From Apostichopus japonicus (lineage: Eukaryota; Echinodermata; Holothuroidea; Aspidochirotida; Stichopodidae): a DNA stretch of 64,000 bases. The DNA lies in the NCBI RefSeq assembly GCF_037975245.1, contig NC_092562.1:23615554-23679553 (forward strand), read 5' to 3'. The notes below the pieces were generated by a model that was not told the origin of the DNA, did no database searches, and saw only the letters and a list, made by a program, of their open reading frames with translations. This document shows positions 53,501-59,252 of the stretch, in pieces. Within the stretch, counting starts at the first letter, position 1. Each line of letters begins with the position of its first letter. Position numbers and translations under genes: made by a program.

Positions 53501-56500
53501 GCCAGTTATGTACATTGTGCACGGCTTGTTCTCGGGACTAGTTGCTCGGACAAATGATTTGCAGGTAAGATCTCTTGACAGACATCTTTACTTAATAAAT
53601 GAAGTTCCTTTATCTAGGGAAGGGTGTTGAAAATCTCTAAGAAATTATTGGGAAATGTTTCTTTCACGATGTTATATTTATATCTTTTTTTTCTGTGTGC
53701 CTTTAAGTGCATTTCGCTATTTACGTGTACCCTATGATATGAATGCTTTATTTTGGCCTCTTCATACAGAGACTTGTATGTATCTTGTTATGCAATATCC
53801 ATCTCATATAATTGCAAACGTACATAGCTTGAACATCTTGATTCCAGTAGATGTTCATGGAGAATGTAAAACCCTGGTTTTCATATTATGTTTATAGTTA
53901 ATCATTTCATAAGATTGTACAGGTAAATTATCTTCTTCTAACTATATAAGTTTCTTTTTCTTACGTTCCTATAGATTTGCCCACAGAAGTCAAAGACAAA
54001 ACTGAGTATAAACCCCTTGAAAGAAATGAAATGCTAAAATCACCAGATCAATATTACAATCTTAATCAACCAGTCAGTGGAGACCAGGCTGAAGGATATG
54101 AAGTGCCTCAAGACAAAATTAGCAGCTTGGTTGAATCTGGTTCAACGTATGAGGCTGTTGGATCCACAGTGGTATCAGAAGCATCTACAGAGAGAGAGTT
54201 AAAACAAGACAATGATTATGAGGACCCTGATGATATTAAACAATATGCAGGTGTCTACATCAATGTAGACACTGCCAAAAAGACAACACCACCAAAACTA
54301 ATCAAAGTGTCCGAACTTCAAGACTACATGAGCAGAGGCAGAAGAAATGTCATCAAGGATGTTGTCAAGGAGTTTATGGTGAGTATATATCTGTTATTAA
54401 ATTATGTATTTCAAGATGTGCAAAAATTATCTTCATTTTTCAAGTAAAGGGTAGACTTAATTTGAGAGATTATTGTAATTATAAAATACTATTAACTGAT
54501 ACTGTCAACTGTACATTGTAGTTCATGTACAGTTCAGCTGTGGAGAAATAAGATCACCACCACTTTGTCTTTATTAACCAGGTTCTTCCGAGGGGTTGGC
54601 AACATCCGTGTTCTGAAGCGATTCAGCATGAAAGTTTGAAATCAAAGAACAGCTTGTCTAAGACCATACCATGTAAGTACCTCTGTTTATGAATGTTATC
54701 TTTATGAATAAATTGCCTGTTTACAGGATAACTTTGCATTGTGACATATATTTTTCTAGTAAATGCATGATGACAAACAAGCAACCTACACCAAGTGATC
54801 ACACCTTTTGTTCACTGTTAAACGATAAGCTTTAGAGACTATTCAAATTTGAATGTTTGTTTAGTGTTTAATGTTTGCTCATGAGTGAAAAAATGCACAC
54901 CATTCCAATAATGTGAGATGTGATGTTATATTTTGCATGCACTATTCCATTCTGTTACTGTAGAATTCACTATGTTACTCCTCATTAGTGCAAGAATTGT
55001 TAAGATTCTACAGCAATAGTATATATTGAAGCAATATAACACTGTATAAGCCATTTGAATTGTCATCAAAGAACATAATTTATGCATCCTGCAGGAAACA
55101 TTTGCAGTACATTTGGTTACCTTTGGCAACTGTTATGTTCTTATTGAAAAATGATGAAGATAGATTGAAGTAAAGTTACACTAACTTCAAATACTATCAC
55201 TTGGAAAATTATCTTCCAAATTCATCACAGCTCTTAGTGTGGTGAAGTGTTATACCTACTTAAAAGACACACGTGTAACACATAGTGCTTAATTATATTC
55301 TGAGGAATGGAAACAGGAAATAGAATTGAGGTATTAACATTAACTGTTGATTCCAATTGAAAATACATCACAAATATTTTACATCTGGAAAAATGCACTA
55401 CCACTGGTTCATATCTTTGAAGATGTGAATCTATATTTTCAATGTTCCAATCCGATTTTTATAGGACACAAGAGTTACTGGTAATATGTATAATGTCTAT
55501 TAAAAAGTGGATAATATGTATAACTGTACATCCAGTTTTTGATGTCCTGTCCACCTGGTTTAGTATTTTGCATGTTGGTAGCCTGTTCAAACATATAGTG
55601 CATGCATGGTAATTATGTTTATTATCACCTTTTTTTAATGTCATGTTTTCTGTGTCCACCGTTTGCTACATAATCCAAACATATATTTAGACATGAACAT
55701 TGTTCATGTCCAAATATGTTTCCCATAACAGCTCATCCAACTGTGTCGATGTTTTTCTTTTGAATCTTGTAATTTTACAAGATGATCATACAAGAGTAAA
55801 GTTACAGGTATCTGGGAACACAGGAGAGTCAGATTATTACAATGCCAGCATTATAAAGGTAAATATCAGTTAAACTGCCGAGCACTTGAAGCAGATTACT
55901 TTGCTAGCTGAAGAAGAATCTTCATTGCAAGCTTGTGCCATTGCATATGGGTAAAGGGTTATATTGGGGTTTTTTATGGTTCTTGCTACAGTGCAATATT
56001 ATCTCATTGTTTCTTCATCTACTAGTTCTACTAGTTCATGGCAGATGGTGTGAGAACATGCTAACTACATATATATAGCATTTTAAATAGTAAATCTAGC
56101 CTATTGCTTGCTTATATCTTGCTTTAAATTTCTTTTTCGTTCCGGTTTTCATATTGCTAACTCTCATGTTGCATGAATGAAATATGTATCTAGTGATGTA
56201 TTATTGCTGTGACAGCATTGGTATGGGTTACAAATTTTCTGCATGTACTTGCATAGGGCTGATGATATTTATTAATCGATCCAGTAGATTCTCATCCATT
56301 ACAAGCTTTTTTTTATTGTTACCTTGTCTTTCATTTAAAATATAAAATTGCAAACAGTGTGACATTTCCTGTTTATACTGAGCAAATAATTACAGCTATT
56401 AAAGAGGGTTTCATTTACTTAATTGAGTGCTAAACAGTTTAACAATATTTTTCCCTATGAATTAGTGAAGCTTCATACCAAGTTAGACCAATAACATCAT

Positions 56501-57189
56501 TAAATGTGTCATATTGATAGAAATACTACCATAATATGAATCTCATATGGTGATAAAAGTCTACTTTTGACAAATATATGTTACTTGTGATAATTTGTCG
56601 TTATGACGGTTCAAAATGGCAATATTTTATATTATATATATGTTGTACTTATTTGATTATCTACTTAAAAAAAATTGCAATAATACAGAGTAGCCCCCAA
56701 TGGAAAATTCTGCTATAAAGTTTACTGTTGCTCAGTGACACTTTTTTTTTTCTATAACTTTGTGTTGGCTGTAAAGTATCCATCACTACTAAGTAATTTG
56801 AAATATTACTACACTTTAAGGGCAGATAATCATTGAATATGTCAAAGCAGTTGTGCTAGAAAATGCATTATAGTTCCTAGTTTCCCATATTTATCAATTT
56901 TATGCAATTTCCTGTACTTTATTTTTAGCAGTAGATAAATGGTGTAATTAACAGTTGCTATCCTCATCTGCTTTATTTCTTTCCTTCTTGTAGGATATTT
57001 AGTCAAAATATGAACTATAAATTGCTTTCACACCTTATGGAATTCATTCAGGATAGTTTTGTCGAATAACATATTCCATTTTAATGAAAATTGAACCGTT
57101 TATGGAAGTAGAAGTAAAATATGAATGATTAAGTACTATATTTCATTTTCAGGCACAGCAAGGAAAAGCAAGATTCATAGCTGCAATAG
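8361..57189 (+). CDS. Tie-like receptor-type protein tyrosine phosphatase (16 exons seen; incomplete; carries two lesions)
   Basis: Exons: 8361-8615, 20991-21124, 21856-22011, 23068-23202, 29567-29722, 30669-30809, 42781-43059, 44675-44989, 45435-45502, 45982-46210, 50923-51016, 51843-51925, 53975-54378, 54582-54672, 55782-55858, 57153-57189. Phases agree at every junction except after the second exon, which is one base short. Domain order is Ig, five EGF, Ig, two FN3, transmembrane, tyrosine-rich tail, start of PTP. The Ig-to-EGF junction (LIVRG then CSSGRWGP) and the first three EGF modules match the layout of vertebrate Tie receptors. The interior has PTP motifs DHTRVKL and SDYYNAS. The predicted role is a type I cell-surface receptor. 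A 1-base loss (exon 2) and a TGA (FN3-1) argue for a pseudogene, an inactive allele or assembly errors. The signal peptide exon and the PTP catalytic core are missing from the window. Confidence 0.82.
8616..12676. other. Intron 1, left part; no plus-strand exon seen
   Basis: The stretch holds AT-rich sequence, G-runs at 9941-9952 and 10391-10404, and a segment at 9000-9250 resembling the diverged GGTCAAAGG-type minisatellite seen again near 18.7 and 28.8 kb. I found no protein-like frames. Confidence 0.5.
12677..14033 (-). pseudogene. Unrecognised minus-strand gene fragment nested in intron 1 (3 exons)
   Basis: Three minus-strand blocks join with matching phases: 13973-14033 (phase 1 in, 2 out, donor GTGAGT), 13218-13316 (acceptor TTATCACAG, phase 2 in and out) and 12677-12779 (acceptor TTCTTTTCAG, ends at TGA 12677-12679). 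Together they encode about 86 residues with protein-like composition, including YVGYCMLGESTWQPS and KYSAATKQWHLVPVKEP. I do not recognise the family. The TGA may be the true end or a premature stop, because a GT follows 10 bases later. It may be a real nested gene, a retained gene fragment or a decayed element. The first exon has a weak acceptor. Confidence 0.45.
13478..13720. repeat. Small inverted repeat flanked by CA repeats
   Basis: CA runs occur at 13478-13512 and around 13702-13718. Just inside them are inverted arms containing TCAGACCGAGG (13535-13545) and CCTCGGTCAGA (13678-13688). The middle holds a further short stem around TTTAG near 13640. This is a MITE-like structure of about 180 bp; no target duplication could be defined. 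Confidence 0.5.
14034..14613. other. Intron sequence, no exon assigned
   Basis: A plus-strand frame at 14160-14240 reads DVVEGEVEMKGKTGFEY after a possible acceptor (CTCAACGCAG) and looks protein-like, but I cannot link it to any gene. Otherwise nothing is seen. Confidence 0.35.
14620..15354. mobile_element. Foldback element with 16-bp modular ends and 6-bp target duplication
   Basis: The left end reads CGGTGACATC and the right end its near-complement GATGTAACCG. Direct CTTAGC repeats flank the element at 14614-14619 and 15355-15360, consistent with a target-site duplication. The left arm has four copies of the 16-mer ATGTTCCGACGTCTCT; the right arm has six in inverted orientation. The interior is a degenerate inverted array of TTGGGACC/GGTCCGAA-type units. 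No transposase is encoded. The long open frames on both strands here are products of the repeat. Confidence 0.8.
15361..18999. other. Intron 1, middle part; possible minus-strand promoter region
   Basis: The stretch has many AGGCCTA words at 16600-16970. A region at 17640-18300 is richer in CpG and contains, on the minus strand, AAGATGGCGG (17691-17700), the YY1-type element often found at animal transcription starts. On the minus strand 17010-17114 is open for 35 codons with a protein-like string (KKDGKISLVDSFENWKTLKE), and 16163-16192 could be a 30-base exon. Both could belong to the nested minus-strand gene, but the links are weak. A diverged minisatellite-like piece lies at 18650-18870. 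Confidence 0.35.
19146..19391 (+). CDS. Orphan open frame or exon of unknown nature
   Basis: An 81-codon plus-strand frame lies in intron 1. A good acceptor (CTGTGTGTATGCAG) falls inside it at 19191, after which TEECSLIPTVKFSSNL and later SFCYDPNIQGSCRVYH look protein-like, with a TGA at the end. I do not recognise it. It does not fit between the Ig and EGF1 exons in Tie receptors. It may be a decayed exon. Confidence 0.2.
   Translation: MIALQQYFACCVYAVTEECSLIPTVKFSSNLNHTTLVHYGHHAYIGAVLSVYQTGDLHTIYSSFCYDPNIQGSCRVYHSVV
19392..20990. other. Intron 1, right part; nothing recognised
   Basis: I see only non-coding sequence with a G-run at 19673-19684 and a C-run at 20889-20899. The proline-rich minus-strand frame near 19650 comes from the G-run. 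Confidence 0.6.
20991..21124 (+). CDS. Exon: EGF module 1 of Tie-like receptor, with 1-base deletion
   Basis: The acceptor is TTTTGCTAACAG and the donor follows CTGACAG at 21125. The exon encodes CSSGRWGPPGCTGICDNC then NGGVCDDETGKCICPQ, matching vertebrate Tie EGF1 cysteine spacing. The frame then shifts: the expected end of the module is readable only one base off, and the exon is 134 bases long. All other extracellular module exons with phase 1/1 borders are multiples of three. The loss lies near CCTCAGGATTC (21092-21102). As written it leads to a TGA at 21119-21121. Confidence 0.85.
21125..21855. other. Intron 2
   Basis: No further exon is needed here, because EGF1 and EGF2 are directly adjacent in Tie receptors. 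I see no protein-like frame. Confidence 0.6.
21856..22011 (+). CDS. Exon: EGF module 2 of Tie-like receptor
   Basis: It has phase 1 borders and is 156 bases. The peptide runs from CGPDKFGYSCEFEC to FCLIDPFGCRCNSGFKNLSC. The FCLxDPxGCxC string is a signature of the second Tie EGF module. It follows EGF1 and precedes EGF3 exactly as in vertebrate Tie proteins. Confidence 0.9.
22012..23067. other. Intron 3
   Basis: The stretch is AT-rich; no exon or repeat of note was recognised. Confidence 0.6.
23068..23202 (+). CDS. Exon: EGF module 3 of Tie-like receptor
   Basis: It has phase 1 borders and is 135 bases, with acceptor TTTTCGGTACAG and donor GTAAGT. It encodes CEPGRYGAGCLQDCHCQN then GSCNRFTGVC and GGCQADWSGANC. 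This corresponds to the third Tie EGF module (CHPGFYGPDC in human Tie2). Confidence 0.9.
23590..23834 (-). repeat. tRNA-derived SINE
   Basis: On the minus strand there is an RNA polymerase III box A, TAGCCTAGTGG (plus 23813-23823), and box B, GGTTCGATTCC (plus 23769-23779), about 33 bases apart. A non-tRNA body follows, then a TACA simple-repeat tail (plus 23586-23604). The head end is followed by a tandem TATACACTCCGCC run to 23858. It lies in intron 4, opposite to the gene. Confidence 0.75.
23860..24997. other. Intron 4, part; nothing recognised
   Basis: The sequence is AT-rich and non-coding. A short open frame near 24817-25008 has no family features. Confidence 0.5.
24998..26356. mobile_element. 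1.36 kb element with terminal inverted repeats, unclassified
   Basis: The left end is GGCCTTGTTGACATTTAAG and the right end, read on the other strand, is GGCCTTGTTCACACTTAAG. The similarity continues into AAGAACAC on both. Sub-terminal AAGTCCGC-type words occur at both ends. I found no transposase frame. The target duplication is unclear (A-rich on both sides), so the superfamily cannot be named. Confidence 0.55.
26357..27829. other. Intron 4, part; nothing recognised
   Basis: Non-coding sequence. The last 100 bases may be a decayed part of the LINE fragment that follows. Confidence 0.5.
27830..28320 (+). mobile_element. 5'-truncated LINE fragment (end of RT ORF)
   Basis: The open frame to 28264 encodes the C-terminal tail typical of CR1/jockey-group ORF2: LPYNERLSALNL, RRLRGDLIEAFKIMKG, RGHSMKL and FFSVRVVSEWNALP in order. 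The catalytic RT is missing, as expected for a 5' truncation. After the stop there is a short tandem tail (ATACAGGTGA twice), as at many LINE 3' ends. It is in sense with the host gene in intron 4. Confidence 0.85.
28730..29330 (+). repeat. Diverged minisatellite, unit about 145-180 bp
   Basis: The words CATATTTGGTGTGTAG, CACATTGAGTGCAAGAAGCC and GGAGGTCAAAGGTCATTT recur in the same order at about 28770, 28915, 29095 and 29235. The units are strongly diverged, so the array is old. Confidence 0.75.
29567..29722 (+). CDS. Exon: EGF module 4 of Tie-like receptor
   Basis: It has phase 1 borders and is 156 bases. It encodes CPEGYYGNQCTDKCLC and then LDGAVCDKLSGRCEG, ending DPNGQSCL. The EGF-laminin-like spacing continues the series. 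Vertebrate Tie proteins have three EGF modules, so this is an extra one. Confidence 0.85.
   Translation, partial: FLMFVQKVTMVTNVQINVCVLMALFVISFQEDVRVPAVLQVQCWIQMASPV
29723..30668. other. Intron 5
   Basis: AT-rich sequence; no exon or clear repeat. Confidence 0.6.
30669..30809 (+). CDS. Exon: EGF module 5 of Tie-like receptor
   Basis: The acceptor is CTTATTTCAG and the donor GTAATT; it is 141 bases with phase 1 borders. It encodes CPSGFFGDSCTEECHCDS, then CDRVTGECVGCCKNQW. It is the last EGF module before a 12 kb intron. Confidence 0.85.
31205..31640. repeat. GCATG-rich repeat block 1
   Basis: About 15 GCATG words, often as ATGCATGCATGT, and many CATGTA words occur in 435 bases. The block lies 400 bases downstream of the EGF5 exon. 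A similar block lies at the other end of the same intron. Open frames here on both strands are by-products of the repeat. Confidence 0.8.
32648..32840 (+). repeat. Dispersed repeat copy 1 (pair with 36012-36200)
   Basis: The words TTTACATCGTGACT, AAGTGTAATTGTTCT, GAACACGAGCCCTT and TATTCAGGTAACTCTTGCG occur in the same order in both copies, with about 85-90 percent apparent identity by eye. The two copies flank the hAT-type element in direct orientation. Confidence 0.75.
33296..33303 (+). other. Target-site duplication of hAT-type element, left copy
   Basis: TAGTATAC here is repeated exactly at 35347-35354, just outside the right terminal repeat. Confidence 0.9.
33304..35346. mobile_element. 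Non-autonomous hAT-type DNA transposon, 2043 bp
   Basis: The left end is TAGGGCTGTAACAG and the right end CATTCCGGTT...ACAGCCCTA read inward, both rich in GGTTAACCG words (33320-33345 and 35280-35330). An exact 8-bp target duplication TAGTATAC flanks it, the hallmark of hAT elements. I found no hAT transposase frame; the interior is non-coding, with a GC-rich patch at 34520-34580. It sits in the large intron between EGF5 and Ig2. Confidence 0.88.
35355..36011. other. Intron 6, part; nothing recognised
   Basis: No coding or repeat feature of note. Confidence 0.5.
36012..36200 (+). repeat. Dispersed repeat copy 2
   Basis: This is the direct partner of 32648-32840. An open frame across it on either strand has no protein-like features. 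Confidence 0.75.
36410..36733 (+). repeat. Tandem duplication, period about 161 bp
   Basis: The block from ACTGTAGACTAGTATGAT to TTTTGGTGGACTAGGCTA occurs twice, with a few substitutions and a different T-run length. Confidence 0.9.
36943..37207 (-). CDS. Possible terminal exon, Ser/Thr-rich, unrecognised
   Basis: The minus strand has a fair acceptor (AGAGACTATTTCAG, ending at 37208), then an open frame to a stop at 36943 that includes FKCVPRTTRWRLSSSQLDD and a Ser/Thr-rich tail with STRSTTSLNTT. The composition is protein-like, but no domain or upstream exon was found. It could be part of a gene divergent from the one at 38.2 kb, or chance. Confidence 0.25.
37532..38243. other. Stretch upstream of the 38.2 kb gene fragment
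   Basis: CpG-containing sequence at 37610-37670 could be part of a promoter for the plus-strand fragment, but no defined element was seen. Confidence 0.3.
39044..39547. mobile_element. Second foldback element with CAAAACGTCCC modules
   Basis: The left end has five copies of a CAAAACGTCCCC-type word spaced by ACC or TTGGT; the right end has five in inverted orientation (GGGGACGTTTTGG). The outermost arms match closely (CCAGACAAAACGTCCCTTTA and its partner from 39547). A spacer of about 290 bp lies between. No coding capacity was seen and no clear target duplication. It lies in an intron of the 38.2 kb fragment. Confidence 0.7.
40681..40706 (+). repeat. TA microsatellite
   Basis: TA dinucleotide run of about 26 bases. 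Confidence 0.95.
41108..42334. other. Intron 6, right part; nothing recognised
   Basis: AT-rich non-coding sequence without clear repeats. Confidence 0.5.
42335..42779. repeat. GCATG-rich repeat block 2
   Basis: About 15 GCATG words occur in 445 bases. Internally there is a repeated unit: AAAAAACATGCTTTAAGCATG at 42438 and 42553, and ATACATGCTTCACGCATGCC at 42482 and 42664. It ends right at the Ig2 exon, so no normal pyrimidine tract is left before that exon. Confidence 0.85.
42781..43059 (+). CDS. Exon: Ig-like domain 2 of Tie-like receptor
   Basis: The frame has WSVTCWVEVQQN (B and C strands with the first Cys and Trp) and ITDAEAGNTYYCVIPG (F strand with the second Cys). Two NxT sites (NLT, NTT) are present. 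The donor is GTAAGG at phase 1. The start at 42781 follows ACTAG and gives a 279-base, phase-1 exon matching the EGF5 donor; an acceptor at 42798 would also keep phase. In Tie receptors an Ig domain also follows the EGF series. Confidence 0.75.
43060..44674. other. Intron 7
   Basis: Non-coding sequence with a run of about 19 G at 44587-44605. Confidence 0.6.
44675..44989 (+). CDS. Exon: fibronectin III domain 1, with in-frame TGA
   Basis: The acceptor is CTATTTCCATTCAG and the donor GTGAGT; it is 315 bases with phase 1 borders. FN3 landmarks are the N-terminal SPEIVNMSQTSITIQ, then GYIVYYRKDATDSW, LKEDTIYAFSVSTV and GEGPMGPPMTVKT. The codon after SITIQ at 44740-44742 is TGA, exactly where FN3 domains have their conserved Trp (TGG). 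A G-to-A change at 44742 explains it. The rest of the exon stays open for 82 more codons. Confidence 0.85.
45435..45502 (+). CDS. Exon: FN3 domain 2, first part
   Basis: It encodes QSTPTAVMATVTDLNQLNV and ends at TWQ, with the conserved FN3 Trp present. It is phase 1 in and 0 out. A split of an FN3 module by one intron after this Trp is common in animal genes. Confidence 0.8.
45722..45758 (+). repeat. CCTTC simple repeat
   Basis: Tandem pyrimidine repeat CCTTC, several perfect units. Confidence 0.9.
45982..46210 (+). CDS. Exon: FN3 domain 2, second part
   Basis: It encodes STGITGYTIYYKVDGSSD, then TIIEGLEPGENYIFMVSL and ends in the G-strand MAVTVP. It is phase 0 in and 1 out. Vertebrate Tie has three FN3 domains; only two are seen here. 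Confidence 0.85.
46211..46839. other. Intron 10, left part
   Basis: Nothing recognised; a third FN3 domain was looked for and not found. Confidence 0.5.
46840..49720 (+). mobile_element. Decayed DIRS-like tyrosine-recombinase retrotransposon
   Basis: Homology in order on the plus strand, broken by many stops and frame changes: VGGRLTRF with a DIRS-type N-terminal RT region (near 47050), the RT core with DAHLHIPIK and FGLSRAPRVFTRV (near 47455-47590), an RNase H tail GGQNLITDALSRG (near 48250), and a tyrosine recombinase with PLELYKTLFLVSSASPKRR (near 49105), RFEPGEVRLLPDP and HDIRAHATP (near 49500). The H-x-x-R part of the recombinase active site is visible. There is no aspartic protease or DDE integrase, as expected for DIRS elements. 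Ends were not resolved. It lies in sense in intron 10. Confidence 0.82.
50299..50750 (+). repeat. Two tandem tRNA-headed SINE units with TA microsatellites
   Basis: The period is about 226 bp (units start at 50299 and 50525). Copy 1 has box A TAGCCTAGTGG (50363-50373) and box B GGTTCGAATCC (50406-50416). In copy 2 box A is degraded and box B reads GGTTCAAATCC (50638-50648). Both units end in CATTTATATATA and share a 5' stretch GGTTTCGAACCTCTGGAC. TA runs lie at 50220-50242, 50477-50524 and 50706-50735. Confidence 0.75.
50923..51016 (+). CDS. Exon: transmembrane helix of Tie-like RPTP
   Basis: The acceptor is CCTTTTTTTCAG and the donor GTGAGC; phase 1 in, 2 out. After DDNS it encodes about 26 hydrophobic residues (IAVFIVIPAVFAIALL, then an Ile-rich end and FVLIY). 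It closes the ectodomain and predicts a single-pass type I protein. Confidence 0.9.
51017..51842. other. Intron 11
   Basis: Non-coding, nothing recognised. Confidence 0.6.
51843..51925 (+). CDS. Exon: basic juxtamembrane segment
   Basis: It is phase 2 in and 1 out and encodes RKRSRKASPSPSDPTSF and then NNVAIGMEDQ. The basic cluster directly after the helix is the usual stop-transfer signal on the cytoplasmic side. Confidence 0.85.
51926..53974. other. Intron 12 with local duplications
   Basis: Two diverged copies of a unit with GTGTTAGGCTACCATGTG and GGTCGAAGATAGCAG lie at about 52510-52660 and 52660-52860. A perfect palindrome sits at their junction (52659-52707). A G-run lies at 52081-52091. 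Confidence 0.6.
52659..52707. repeat. Perfect palindrome, 24-bp arms, 1-base centre
   Basis: The left arm 52659-52682 starts AGTGTGGTGTTAGGCT; the right arm 52684-52707 is its exact complement; C52683 is the centre. Confidence 0.95.
53975..54378 (+). CDS. Exon: cytoplasmic tyrosine-motif tail and start of PTP domain
   Basis: It is phase 1 in, 0 out, 404 bases. The first 100 residues carry potential SH2-ligand tyrosines: DQYYNL, EGYEVP, STYEAV, NDYEDP and GVYINV. YYNL and YINV fit the YxN pattern bound by Grb2-type SH2 domains when phosphorylated. The end, LIKVSELQDYM and then KDVVKEFM, matches the N-terminal helix region of receptor PTP domains (I-V-x-x-L-x-x-Y ... F-x-x-EF). Confidence 0.85.
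54582..54672 (+). CDS. Exon: PTP domain, pTyr-loop region
   Basis: It begins VLPRGWQHPCSEAI and ends KSKNSLSKTIPY, with the last codon split. The family motif here is KNRY followed by PYDHTRV. The Arg and Tyr of KNRY are replaced by Ser and Leu. Confidence 0.85.
54673..55781. other. Intron 14
   Basis: Non-coding, nothing recognised. Confidence 0.6.
55782..55858 (+). CDS. Exon: PTP domain, DHTRVKL / DYYNAS region
   Basis: It is phase 1 in, 0 out. It encodes DHTRVKLQVSGNTGESDYYN and then ASIIK, matching the PTP consensus DHSRVKL and DYINAS. Confidence 0.9.
55859..57152. other. Intron 15
   Basis: AT-rich non-coding sequence, nothing recognised. Confidence 0.6.
57153..57189 (+). CDS. Exon: PTP domain, FIAAI region (last exon in window)
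   Basis: The acceptor is TTTCATTTTCAG and the donor GTAAAC; 37 bases, phase 0 in, 1 out. It encodes AQQGKARFIAAI, matching the PTP strand that in active family members ends in IAAQG or IATQG. Here Ile replaces Gln. The next exon of the domain is not in the window. A possible acceptor near 57345 would give a stop after two codons. Confidence 0.75.
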
Positions 57190-57564
57190 GTAAACCATTC
57201 TTGTCAAAGATATTTTACTGTTATTATCCACACATTTGTATAAGGTGACTTTCATCTGCTCATACCATAACTTATTTGTTTCTTCATTTACTTCAGAGGG
57301 GTTTGATAAGTCATAACATGACTTTTTTCCTTCTATTTTTACAGTTTCATAGCAGGTTTGTTGCTGATTGTAACACTAGACAGTGTTATTCTTGAGCTGT
57401 TATTACTATACTGCGAGAGTGAGAAGTTACCAACTTAGAATTCTAAATTCTAAATATAAATTTAAAACAATCAACACACTTTGTGAATACTATAATATTT
57501 GAAAATAATACATGTAGCTACCTTAAGTTACAAACTAGCTTTTTAACTGAACTATGAACCCCTA

Positions 57565-58846
57565 TGTGAGGATACGCAGGAATAAATAGGCAGGAGAGAG
57601 TGCTGATTTCTACCACCGCTTGTTCTGGTGGCTGAGGGGTTTATTACTTCTTCTCTCACATAGCATGGTCGAGATTATATTATATGATTACGTAACAAAA
57701 AGGACGGTGCAGCACCTTCAGGTAACTTTCCTGAAAGATAATAAAACATAAAAATAAAGTCACATAAAATTGTGTACCAGACTAACTCTACTCTCTGTGA
57801 CCCAATTAGGCTGGTTTCCACACTGTCTGAATAGCTACAATGACAAGGGTAGAACTGGGAGCACCACTAGACTTAACACATAATAGTAATAATGATGAGA
57901 TTGCGACATTTAAATCTCAGCACGCCTGCCTTCCAATCTCTCTGTCCATTTATGGGCAGAGCATTACACTTATAAAACAATAACACAACTTATCTAGTCA
58001 ATTACATCTCAACCAGTTCCCAGTACACAGAACGTGTAACTTATTACAGAGTACATCGTTTAACAACTAATTGTGGTTACCACAGCAGCGAGAGACATTT
58101 TGTCCAAAACCAATATCAACAGAGGTGAATTTAATCTTAATCAGTGCTGGATAACACATAAAGTGGTGAATATAGAAAGAAAATACCTTAATGAATAATT
58201 AGGTGTTACTCAAGCTCACTTGGGTGGCTTGCCTATTACGTACACATATATTCAACGATAACATGGGCGCAGCCATCTTGTTTGTTGTGAGAGGGCGCTC
58301 TATCGGAATATAGTACGAAAATACCTTATACACAGTAATTCACCGTAAGGCACGCTTAGCCTAGACAATGAAACACACGAATAACACGATTCCCTCGAAT
58401 ACAACAATAACAAGGCATGTGAACTTATAATAACATATTTTAAGAGTACAAAACTTACTAAGCCCTTGAAAATACTCAAAATGAACTTGAATACCATCGT
58501 GATGCATTCTCGAAACAATAAACCTAGGCCTAATACACAATATCACGATAGGCTAACCCACGCTGAGAATAGGTCCACGTTGTACAAACTAAAATACAAT
58601 TTGTGAGTCACAAACTCACTTATACTTCCCTATACTAACATGAGCAAAAGCTTAAATATAATATACATAGAATTACCTCAATTACTTCTTAAAAAGCGAC
58701 ATCTTCAGCAATAAACTCTACATTTCTAAAGAGCGTAATACTTGTTTCGTGTTCGTTGTAATGATAATGTGACAATGGGTACAGCAACGAACGCCGAAAG
58801 GAACAGATGTGCAACCAACACATGGCTCCCTGTGGGATGCACTACA
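57565..58846 (-). repeat. 3' LTR of gypsy element B
   Basis: On the minus strand the LTR begins TGTAGTGCATCCC directly after the purine tract AGCAGGGGAG (plus 58847-58856). The far end is placed at 57565, where the minus strand ends CCTCACA, giving TGT...ACA termini and 1282 bp. An AATAAA lies on the minus strand about 80 bases before that end, as expected for R-U5. The far end is tentative because the 5' LTR is off the window. Confidence 0.65.
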
Positions 58847-58856
58847 CTCCCCTGCT
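58847..58856 (-). other. Polypurine tract of gypsy element B
   Basis: The minus strand reads AGCAGGGGAG directly before the LTR start. It primes plus-strand DNA synthesis. Confidence 0.65.
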
Positions 58857-59252
58857 GAACTAAGTTTGTCCCCAAACTACTTAGGAAATAAAACTTCAAC
58901 AACAAATGAAAAACAAGATAGAAAATATTGAAACTGATCGTCAACCCTTATGGAAAACGAGAATATCGAGCACTGTATCACAACGAATGCCGTAAAACAA
59001 CTGTACTAAGCTACCAACTAGTGAGCTTAACTTGTAAGTATAAGACTCAAGTTTGAATTGCCACAGTACACAACAATATAATAGGCATTTCAATACGATG
59101 CAAGGTGAAACTATCAACATGAAATAAAAGTATTGATAATACAGATGATAAATAATGCTGCCAAAATGCAACACAACTTACGACTTCAAAAACAATAGGA
59201 TATCTTGTCAGCAAAGCCAAAAACAATAAGGAAACTCTGACTAGAACTATGT

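Noticed and set aside
57345-57370. Possible next receptor exon after TTTTTACAG
   Set aside because: In the fitting phase it gives a stop after two codons and has no PTP similarity; kept only as a possible cryptic acceptor.
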